Assembly (NCBI GenBank): GCA_030704615.1
Contig: CM060731.1
Location: forward strand, 79,402,756 to 79,466,755
Origin: Takakia lepidozioides
Taxonomy: Eukaryota > Streptophyta > Takakiopsida > Takakiales > Takakiaceae
Direction of reading: 5' to 3'
DNA length: 64,000 nucleotides
The notes below the pieces were generated by a model. It had not been told where the DNA came from. It worked only from the letters and a program-made list of their open reading frames with translations, and searched no databases. Shown piece by piece: positions 56,250 to 64,000 of this stretch; position 1 is the stretch's first letter; every line of letters begins with the position of its first letter. A program made the position numbers and the translations under genes.

Positions 56250-57062
56250 ATGCCCATAGGTTTTGAATACAATCGACACAACCTCCCATTGGATGGGCTA
56301 CTATTCACATTTCTGAATTGTGTGCATTGGGGCAAGAACTTGGTATAGGATGTAGACATAGAGATGCATGGCATACATGCCGGAAACCCGATATACATAA
56401 AAGATCCCCAGTATTTCTGGATCACATCTGACTGGGAGATAACCATACGTGCGGGAGACATTCGAGATTGGTGGGAGAGATAGCAGTTTTGCCGCAATTT
56501 GGGAGGGCATTTGAGTCAAAGAAGGTCCAGGTTTATCCGGCTCCCACAGGTTCCATGGGTGCCGGAGGAGAACGAATTGTATGACCAACAACCGATTGGG
56601 AGACGTTTGTTGCTGTCCAAACTGGAAGATGCTATAATATATCAACTCCGAATGAATGAGGCGTACAAGGTGGCTTATCGTTGAAACAACACAATGATTA
56701 GGGACAGGGCCCGCGAGAGGCAGTTGGAAAGTTTCAAAGTACTATCAAGGCAGTATAGAGAAATGGAGGCGATTATGGACAGATCGTTATCATCGTGTTT
56801 CGGGGCTCTATTGCCGGATGTGGACGGCCTCGTTGCCGATTAGCATGCAGCCTGAGCACTTGTTCTTGATCCACCTCCGCCACATCGTGAGAGTGAAGAA
56901 GAAAGTCAACTTTCGCCGCGAAGTAGGCGGATGCAGGCCATAATTGATCACATGCCATTGGGCCCCTAATTGACCATGAGATCGCGGTCGCAAGCTCTAG
57001 CAATTGGCAGTGCAAATCAGGCCACAACATCAAAATCCTTGTCCTCGGACAGTGACGACTAG
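56250..57062 (+). pseudogene. Unknown ORF of ~270 codons with six nonsense codons and no frameshift
   Basis: From ATG 56,250 (MPIGFEYNRHNLPLDGLLF) one frame continues to TAG 57,060 through TAG 56,346, TAG 56,481, TGA 56,682, TAG 56,841, TGA 56,853 and TAA 56,967. The residues are protein-like throughout: GNPIYIKDPQYFWITSDWEI, FIRLPQVPWVPEENELYDQQ, LLLSKLEDAIIYQL, RDRARERQLESFKVLSRQYR, and a Ser/Arg-rich tail ending SSDSDD. The first half is Trp/Pro-rich and globular, the second helical. It begins 26 bp after the RING stop, in another frame, so it may be a separate gene or a 3' exon. No family recognised. Confidence 0.5.
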
Positions 57063-57480
57063 GCTTTTAATGACTGGCAGCGTAGTACATATACAATGTG
57101 CATTTTTGTTGTACCTTGAATATTGTTGGAAAACACAGTGATGGCATTCCGCCAATTTTGTATATCACCAATTTTGTTAATACACAATGCACATGTGCGG
57201 CACCTGCCAATTTCAATTGCATAAGCAGCGTTTTCTTCACATTTACACTCGTGTGATGAGGAAGAAGTAGTTCACCCTGTAAACAAATTTACAATGGTGT
57301 CATATTTGGTCATGACGTGTATGTGGGTATTTGCAATGAACTCCGAAAACTGGAGAACAAGGAAAATTGATGTTAATCAATAAGTTATAACGAGTTACGA
57401 ACGGTCATCTTCCAAACAAATTTCGCCTGGTATTTCATAATCATTTCGCAAAATCTATGATCTTTCTACGAACATACCCA
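57063..57480. other. AT-rich spacer, nothing recognised
   Basis: No motif, repeat or ORF of note. Confidence 0.4.
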
Positions 57481-57910
57481 CAAAGTTCTCAAAGCACAAA
57501 ATAATTTCAATTAATCTCATATTACACTGGGACGTATCAGAAGGTGCATTGAACATACTGGCCAAGTCTCAAAGCGAACGAAAATCATTTGGATGGGCAA
57601 CCATCCGTTGGCCTATTGAACAAATTTTGATTGATCTCATATTACTTTGGGGCCTCTTACATGGCACATTGAACATAGTGGCCAAGTCTCAAAGCGAACC
57701 AAAATCATTTCGATGGCCAACCATCCGTTGAGCCATCGAATGAATTTGGATTGATCTCATATTAGTCTAGGACCTGATATATGGTATGTTGAACATAGTG
57801 GCAAAGATTGAAAGCAAACAAAAATCATTCAGATGGGCAACCATTCAATCACCTATTGAATGAATGGGGTTTTGTCTTCGATTATACTGGGACCTGTTAC
57901 ATGGTATGCC
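57481..57910 (+). repeat. Tandem repeat, exact 120-bp period, ~3.5 units
   Basis: The landmark ATTA(C/G/T)…GG occurs at 57,521, 57,641, 57,761 and 57,881, exactly 120 bp apart. Each unit has TTGAACATA(C/G)TGGC, AAGTCTCAAAGCGAAC and CAACCATCCGTTG or variants. It is the same unit as at 110-410 and 1,240-1,392, almost the full window away. Confidence 0.93.
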
Positions 57911-57911
57911 C

Positions 57912-58225
57912 TTTGAAGCTCTTTTTGTAGTGTCTCTTGCCTCGTAATGCGGTGCTTATTCATGTCCACTTTATCTAATATGTTGATATTCTCCATTTGG
58001 AACAGATCCACACATGTGTGTAGAAATCCTTAAATAAGCAAATGACCATCTCCACTTTTATAAGCCTCATCCCCAGCTTCCAGTTTTGATGGTCATTTGG
58101 TTTTTTAAATCTTTATATACGCATGTGTGGATATGTTCCAGATGGAAGATATTAACATTGGAAAAATAAGAGTTGGAGAAGCACCTCATTACGAAGCAAG
58201 AGACATTACAGAAGACCTCAGCATG
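57912..58225. repeat. Long inverted repeat (hairpin) 1
   Basis: The left arm (to ~58,051) and right arm (from ~58,090) are reverse complements with ~80% identity over ~140 bp. Landmarks: GTGTCTCTTGCCTCGTAATG / CATTACGAAGCAAGAGACAT and CAAATGACCATC / GATGGTCATTTG. The loop is about 40 bp. Confidence 0.85.
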
Positions 58226-58484
58226 TTGAACATCTGGATGAAGAACCTTGCCCATCGTCGCTTCAAAATTCAAGCGCTTCTGAAATGATCACATTTTTGT
58301 TGGTGGAAGCAGATCGCCACATTGATCTCGTACCCATCGAAGACTCTCGTAGGCCACATGGAACGGTTCATGTGATACATTTTCACAAATGCGATGTGAT
58401 ACATTTGTAAAATGGTATCACATCAACCGTTTAATGTGGCCAATGCACCTCTTCTACACCATGGCGGAAATGTTCGCCACTTGA

Positions 58485-58900
58485 AAGCACAAACACAAAT
58501 ACTCCGTGCAAACAATCTCAAGAATCATATGTATTGCAAGGTGTTTCATACTGCCCATGTTCATGTAGTTGAATTCTTTAGGAATCGTTTTGCTACTCCC
58601 ATGCCAATAACATCAGGTCCACTGCGACTGCCATATTCTGAATTCCGTATCAGCAACCACGGACATGAAACCAGGAACTTCGCACAAAATTATCTCCAAT
58701 TCATTCAATTTATGGTGGGCCATGGCTGCAGCCTGCAAGCTGGCCAGGGTGGCTGATACGTTCGTTTGAACATGACAGTCTCAGAGGACGTTAGCATGGG
58801 AATAGCAAAAAGAGTATTACAGAATTCAGCTAGAGGAACAACAATAGCATGAAACACCTTACCGTAAATATGATTGTTGACATTGACAGCTCTAATCAAT
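58485..58900. repeat. Long inverted repeat (hairpin) 2
   Basis: AATCATATGTATTGCAAGGTGTTTCA on the plus strand (near 58,530) matches the reverse complement of the 58,850 region. Arms are ~130 bp and the loop ~150 bp. Both arms can be translated as related peptides (…KVFHTAHVHVVEFF / KVFHAIVVPLAEFC), so they derive from two inverted copies of one coding or element sequence. Confidence 0.75.
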
Positions 58901-58959
58901 AGAGAACTCGCATCATTAGTTGTGCTCGAGCAGCACTACCGGTCCCCTGAGTAAGTAAA

Positions 58960-59495
58960 TTTCTGTTGTAAATAATAAATTGCATACGCTCGAACCTCAC
59001 AGATGTCATTGCAACAAAACCGGCTGTGTATTGTGGCACTGTTTGTAACTTCGAATGTTTCAATGTTTCTGACAGGGTACTGAGAAAATGATATATTGGC
59101 TCCATAGGAGTTAGACAACAAACATTCCATATCTCGTTCAAATGTCGACACTACCATGAGTGACATGGATCAAAAAGTAATAGGTGTACATGCGACCTCC
59201 GGACGTTCAAGTAGACCATTCGCTGGACCTAGTATCAAACGTTCGGAGTTCGCATGTGCACTTATTACTTTCTGATCCATGCCTCTCATGGTAGTGTCGC
59301 ACAGTTGAATGAGATGTGAGATGTTTGTTGTCTAACTCCTACGAAATTAATACATCGTTTTCTCATAACCCTATCCGAAAGCTTGGAACATTACAAATAT
59401 AAACAGTGAGCCAGTACACAAACCATTTATGTTACGATGACAGGTGCCAGGGTCGAGCATATGCAATGTAGTATTTACAATGAGACTTTATTTAT
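58960..59495. repeat. Long inverted repeat (hairpin) 3
   Basis: Arms 58,960-59,212 and 59,213-59,495 meet with almost no loop. Landmarks: AAGTAATAGGTGTACATGCGA / GCATGTGCACTTATTACTTTC, TAGTGTCG, GTTAGACAACAAACAT / ATGTTTGTTGTCTAAC. Identity is roughly 75-85%. 59,496-59,807 contains nothing recognised. Confidence 0.8.
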
Positions 59496-59807
59496 TACAT
59501 GCACGATCAAAATTGATTTATGTCTTCATAAAAGAACCATTGTACTGCCACAAATCTCATATCTACGAGACTATGGTCTACTCCGTCCTATATATGTCTT
59601 TCGGCTCAGGCCAATTGAATGGCTTGCTCATGAGCCGAAGTACTACATGGGCTAATGTGACTCTCTCATTCTTATTGTTGTCGTACAACCTTTGTAGCAT
59701 TGAATGCCAACAACCTCCCGTAAATTGGTTCTCGAACATACTTTGATCATAATGAGCGCCGCTATTTATTCGTACCGCTATTTTCCCAACGGCAAAGGTC
59801 TCCGACG

Positions 59808-61025
59808 TCATGTCCTTGGGGGGGGGTGGCATTCGCATTGAAAACTGATGCAATATCTTTTTCCACCCACTATTTTTTTGGCGAATTCCCGGTCCAGCTT
59901 GTCTTGGTTTTCAAACTGGTACGACGAGGCTTTGCGTATGCCCAATGGGATGGCTAAGCCCCAATCACACACCCCAATCTTGATCTCCTCGGTGCCATCT
60001 GGAAAATGCAACAAGATGTTGTCGGGGGACAAGTCGTTGTGCATGACACCGTTCTTGTGGACAACATCCATGATGCACACCAGTGCCCATGTAAGTTTAC
60101 TGCGCACTTTCCAGAAACGAAGCAAGTGATCGCATTCCTGGAACTCTGCTTCCGTTCCCTTTTGTTCCAAAATCACCCTGTTGTCCGAATCGTTGCCCCA
60201 TTTTCAGTCAAGGTTCATCATGTCGCGTATTGTCCCCCCATTCTACCAGCGAGTATAACCCTCTACCTCACGTGCATTCACAACAAAATATAAGATAACA
60301 CCCGGGTGCTGGAACTTCACTGCCAAACACTCCTCGTTATGTTGTCTCAACACCTTTTCTGGATTTTTGGACTTGGGTTTTTTTCCCGCTAGTTCCCAAG
60401 GCTCCGGTATTCTAGAATCGCCAACAATCCTATACTGACGGACCTTAGCATACACTCCTTATTTGTAAGGGCCAATATCTACCACCTTCGCAGTAGAGTT
60501 CAGGTAATAAAGACCAGTTGTGCCTCCCCCGCCCGATGACCCCGCCTTCCAAGGGACAACCCTAGTCCGGCGATGTGAATTCTGACTTGCCGAGCAAGCC
60601 CAATACTCAACACGCCGCATTAACTCAGCTTCGGCGGAGGGCACTCGACCCTCGGTTGCTCTACTCTTCCATGTCTTCATTAGCTGCCTCAAATTCCACG
60701 TGGCGTCTTTCGCCCTGCTTTGAATCCACCGATTGAACTTCGGCTTGTCCCTGTCCGCCGTCCACTTAGCCCCCGCCAAAGCGTTTGTCATTTTCCTCTC
60801 CATTTTTTGTTGGAAAATCTGAAACCCCTCCCATCCATGCCTGACATAAGCACTCTCCGGCCTCATCATGTCCCTACCCTTGAAATAATCCACTACCACT
60901 TCTTTCACCCTATCCAAGGCATCTGGTCCCGGGTAGTCTGGATTGTTGACCTGGCTATCCCGCTCGTGGGCACGTTTTCTCTTCCTCCGACCCCCAGACG
61001 ACCCCGCCCCAGAACTTGAATTCAC
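59808..61025 (-). pseudogene. Basic N-terminal protein joined to a protein-kinase-like domain
   Basis: One minus-strand frame of ~400 codons, interrupted by TAA 60,459, TAG 60,243 and TGA 60,204. The N-terminus is basic (GGRRKRKRAHERDS, a likely nuclear signal), followed by an unknown helical region (RVKEVVVDYFKGRDMM, HGWEGFQIFQQKMERKM). The C-terminal part is kinase-like: AVKFQHPGVILYFVVNAREV, then the catalytic loop HNDLSPDNILLH (Asp and Asn kept, HND in place of HRD), and CDWGLA in place of DFG. The Gly-rich loop is not evident and the frame stops soon after CDWGLA, so it is short compared with a ~250-residue kinase. Activity is doubtful. A TATA box and G-box lie upstream, followed by palindrome array 3. 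Upstream exons may exist in 61,026-61,338. Confidence 0.65.
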
Positions 61026-61364
61026 AACCCCTGAGATTGTATAAACCTTTGCCCACTACAGGGTCCAAAACCTCAGAAAACGGCAATGAACGCGTGTGGA
61101 TGGTGTCTTCGTAGTTTTCTGCAAAAAAACAGCCCGCCGGAGATCCGAAAACGGCAAAATGGTGATACGATGATTGAACCGCGAACAAGTATGTGGGACT
61201 GACCAATAGAAAATCGACAAACCCACCCCCCCCCCCCCCGGCCCAAATAATCACCTTTGCACCTCCCGTTGACAGTGCCAAGCAACGAATTCCGAAAGGA
61301 CTACTTGATGCTAAGGAACCGCACCACGAGAGGGGCAAAAGTGATCAGAAAAGGAGGGGGGAAT

Positions 61365-61374
61365 GGTTTATATA
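61365..61374 (-). promoter_or_regulatory. TATA box of the kinase-like gene
   Basis: TATATAAACC on the minus strand, ~340 bp upstream of the frame's first residues and ~155 bp from the nearest palindrome of array 3. Confidence 0.55.
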
Positions 61375-61436
61375 GGGTTCAAAACCACCTTCCCCCATCC
61401 CATTTGTTTCGTTTTTCCTGACCCGTGGCACCTCGC

Positions 61437-61442
61437 CACGTG
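61437..61442. promoter_or_regulatory. G-box CACGTG between TATA box and palindrome array 3
   Basis: GCCACGTGGC, a canonical plant G-box, sits ~65 bp upstream of the TATA box on the minus strand. bZIP and bHLH factors bind this motif; use here is not shown. Confidence 0.4.
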
Positions 61443-61525
61443 GCTGGCCAGGCGCCGCTTCATGATTAAAAAATTAAAAACAAAACGCCACACGGCGGGT
61501 CCCTGGATTTCTAAGGAAAAAAAAA

Positions 61526-62195
61526 CACGCGACCGCCGCATAACGGTCGCTATATTTATAAAAACAAGAAGAGCGACCGCCACATGGCGGTCGTTGTTTT
61601 TATAAAAAAAAATTTAAATAAGCGACCGCCTACTGGCCTACTCGCTTAATTCAAGATTCAAAATATAAATAAGCGACCGCCACTAAATGACGGTCGCTTC
61701 ATTTAAAAATATATATTAAGTAAGCGACTGCCAAACGGGGGTCGCTTAATTTAAGAATCAAAATCAAATCGAGCGACCGCCTCCAAATGGCGGTCGCTGT
61801 ATTCTTTATTGACAAAAATAGCGACGGCCGCCAAATGGCGGTCGCTGCATTTTTCAAAAATTAACTGAAGAAGCGACCGCCAAACGGCGGTCGCTTTATT
61901 TAAGAATAAAATTAAAAGTAAACGACCGCTGCTAAATGGCGGTCGCTAAATTTAAAATATATATATAGCGATCGCCACATGGCGGTAGATGTATTTTTAC
62001 AGAATATATCAAAGATATAATAATAATAATATAATAAAGTGCGAGCGACCGCCAATCTGGGCGGTCGCTTCATTTAAAACATAATAAACTTCACCCGACC
62101 GCCAATATAGGCGGTCGCTTATTTTAAAATATAATACAGTACAATTTATTTTAAAAATAATAAATTATATGCGACCGCCAATATAGGCGGACATT
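61526..62195. repeat. Palindrome array 3: ~13 units every ~50 bp
   Basis: Units start near 61,528, 61,573, 61,622, 61,672, 61,722, 61,772, 61,822, 61,873, 61,922, 61,966, 62,045, 62,096 and 62,171, with the same GCGACCGCC-N4-8-GGCGGTCGC inverted repeat and A/T-rich spacers as arrays 1 and 2. 62,196-62,540 to its right has no recognised gene. Confidence 0.93.
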
Positions 62196-62694
62196 TTTTT
62201 TAAAGAATTAATAAATATTAATAATTGGCCACGTTTGTTTGATACCGTGGCTGCCATGTCATTACAAAGGGTAGAAGTAAATCGTATAAGTCAAATGTAA
62301 AAAACATTACATGGATAAACGTCCAGATTCGACGTGATGGCCAACGTGTCAGCGCCACGTCACGTCAGGAATGATAACTAGGTTCCATGGGACTGTGCCA
62401 TCGAGAAATTGAAATGTCATCTCCAGACTACGAATTTATGCGAGTTGCATGGAGAAGCGCAACTATCTGGTGTTGAACAGAAGTGCAGGGCCAAAATCCC
62501 GCGCAGTCCTTCTTTGCGAGGGCATGAGGATGGTGAGGAGCTTATAAGTCCCTCAGCCTTAGCCCATTGATAAACCAAGTCTTCTGTAGATCTTCATGTG
62601 GCACATCTGTTAACTGTTTAATTAACAGACCCATTTTCTTGAAGTACTTTTCTACTGACTCATGTTTCTTCTGCCTTAACTGTTGAAGGCCACT

Positions 62695-62864
62695 GACAAC
62701 CAAGTTGTAGCCTAGTGGTAATGGGCACATACCACCTCGGAAGTGGTTGTGGGTTCAATCCACCCTTGGTGTCACAAAGGTGTCCACCTTCTTAGCGGAA
62801 GGCAGTAGCCCTTCGGGGTGAAGTGACTCCATAAGTTACGCTTCCTATGAGAGGCGTCATACTT
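62695..62864 (+). mobile_element. tRNA-derived SINE, ~170 bp
   Basis: Flanked by the 12-bp target duplication TTGAAGGCCACT (62,683-62,694 and 62,865-62,876). The left part is tRNA-like, with an A box TAGCCTAGTGGTAATGG (62,708-62,724) and B box GGTTCAATCC (62,752-62,761), the internal Pol III promoter. The tail (…GGCGTCATACTT) is not poly(A). It interrupts the gag remnant, and excising it with one duplication copy restores the reading frame. Confidence 0.88.
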
Positions 62865-63000
62865 TTGAAGGCCACTCTAGACTTCTCTTGTCGTCCTACT
62901 TGTTCCGAATCTTCTTTAGAAGGCTGTTCTTAACGCATTCCAAGTAGGGTGTTTTGGAACTGAGCATATCACTCGGTAGCTCGTTTTGTTAATGAGCAAG

Positions 63001-63771
63001 CACTACAACAGATCACGATATTTATCACTGTATATATGAACTACAGTCAGATGAACCAAGTGATATCTCTCACTGTAGTCATATATACCATACTGCAGTC
63101 GCCGCTGCCGCGCTACGTGGCGAGGCGCAATTGATTAAAAAAATAAAGATTTAAGATTTAAAAACATTACAAAAATATTTATTTTTATTTTTAAATGTCA
63201 AACGCCGCGTCGCACCGCGTTGTGCCATGTGGCATAATGCATGTTTATAATAGTTTTAAAAAACCACGTGGCAGTGGTCCATCTAGTATACCACGTGCTA
63301 TCCCTAGCTCGCCTACTAATCCTAGGGCCATCTTATATATTTGATTGTACTTGAAAGAGTTTGAACCTGCAACCTCTTCGCTACAAAATTTAGAGTTCAC
63401 TACTTGCTAACCAATACACCCGTTACTCATTCGTGTGATAATATAGTGTTTTAATTGTATTATACACACAATATTACAAAATTCCCAGTAGTCCTCATGA
63501 CTATGTAACCTCATCCATGCTCACTGTAGTCATGAAAATGATTATGAGTGGTGCTAACTCTGGTGAATTGCCGTTGACCAGCCTTCCGCCCATTCCGGAG
63601 TCATGTAGTCATATAGACGACTACTTAGATAGTCGTTCATATGACTACAGTCGTATAAACGACTACGGAGGTCAATTTCATATTAAAAAAACATGGTGCA
63701 GTCATGGTCAAAGTCAGGAAAACCATGACTACCGCGGGTTGGCAGTCATACTACCGCGATCTGTTGTAGGG
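63001..63771. mobile_element. Non-autonomous CACTA-like DNA element, 771 bp
   Basis: Termini CACTACAACAGATCACG (left) and CGCGATCTGTTGTAGGG (right) are inverted repeats with few mismatches. The target duplication is AAG (62,998-63,000 and 63,772-63,774), the 3-bp size of CACTA elements. Joining the flanks with one AAG recreates the gag alignment. Subterminal TAGTCAT/ATGACTA words recur near both ends. No transposase is encoded. The related terminus at 11,241 shows that the family is dispersed. Confidence 0.85.
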
Positions 63772-64000
63772 AAGGAAATTTCCTCAACCTTGCTGCATCA
63801 TCATTCTCATTATTAACAATGCATATATGTTCAAACTGAATGATCAATGTGAACATCTGGGTCACCATTTCCACTATAGGGATAGATGGTCTCATCCTCG
63901 TATAAGCAACCAGTGTTGTCATAACTTGTCGTACTAGTGTGCACAGGTCATGCTATCCTTCCTGGACCCTATGTTCCTAAAAGTTGTAGTTATTACTGTT

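Larger units (their letters stand above)
62540..64000 (-). pseudogene. Gag remnant of the Athila/Tat-like family, split by two insertions
   Basis: Minus-strand pieces 62,540-62,694, 62,865-63,000 and 63,772-64,000 align with the Gag at 28,640-29,060: GLQQLRQKKHES and LQKTWFINGLR match GSLQQLKQKKHETIEEYMEK and KAWFVNGLRP. Across the SINE the alignment continues as RRFGTSRTTREV (with two stops). The third piece matches the region coding for CIVNNENGDDAKM. It has several stops and is non-functional. Confidence 0.85.

Noticed and set aside
51331-57062. UAG and UGA read as sense codons (variant genetic code)
   Set aside because: The kiwellin and several retroelement frames use ordinary stops, TGA and TAA are also affected, and C to T decay explains all cases more simply. 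cDNA or protein data could reopen this.
51331-61025. Organellar U-to-C RNA editing repairing the stops
   Set aside because: Such editing restores CAG, CGA and CAA, but it is known from organelles. The LTR elements and TATA-type promoters mark this as nuclear DNA.

Overview
The window is nuclear DNA of a plant. The support is spliced genes with short GT-AG introns, Ty3/gypsy LTR retrotransposons (one chromovirus with a chromodomain, one Athila/Tat-like), PPR-gene remnants, a tRNA-derived SINE, CACTA-like and hAT-derived DNA elements, and a kiwellin gene, a family known from land plants. I cannot name the species. The PPR debris and the kiwellin argue for a land plant. Almost everything is mobile or decayed; the only clean host-type gene is one kiwellin at 33,865-34,572.

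Layout. 0-1.4 kb: a direct duplication made partly of a ~120-bp tandem unit that recurs at 57.5 kb. 1.4-2.7 kb: a gypsy RNase H fragment. 4.3-7.1 kb: a Sen1-type helicase remnant, then a three-exon gene of unknown function with a minisatellite in its second intron. 7.7-10.3 kb: direct repeats around a degenerate PPR array. 10.9-11.3 kb: the end of a CACTA-like element. 13.3-15 kb: a multi-exon minus-strand gene whose N-terminal exons recur at 43.5-44 kb.

15.2-40.7 kb is one compound structure. A kiwellin copy is split into halves at the two ends (C-terminal half at 15.2-15.7, N-terminal half at 40.1-40.7). Between them lies an 'inside-out' chromovirus: RT C-part, integrase and 3' LTR on the right; 5' LTR, PBS, gag, protease and RT N-part on the left. 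Its two LTRs enclose 18.5 kb holding a second, internally inverted Athila/Tat-like element and an intact, near-identical kiwellin.

35-49.6 kb: two copies of an unknown 'RFYGVPG' gene, two Ulp1/C48-protease genes with the same intron-exon plan, and a further unknown gene. 50-62.2 kb: the most unusual part. Three arrays of GCGACCGCC/GGCGGTCGC palindromes, spaced about 50 bp, lie just upstream of TATA boxes of three genes: a core-deleted BED/hAT transposase relative, a coiled-coil RING-H2 protein, and a protein ending in a kinase-like domain. A fourth ORF and a run of long hairpins lie between. These frames are nearly free of indels but carry many nonsense codons, mostly TAG and TGA, as expected from deamination of methylated CHG and CG sites. 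62.5-64 kb: a retroelement gag remnant interrupted by a SINE (12-bp target duplication) and a CACTA-like element (3-bp target duplication); removing both restores alignment to the gag at 28-29 kb.

The transposon proteins would act in their own mobility, and the kiwellin would be secreted. No host pathway is encoded here as a unit.
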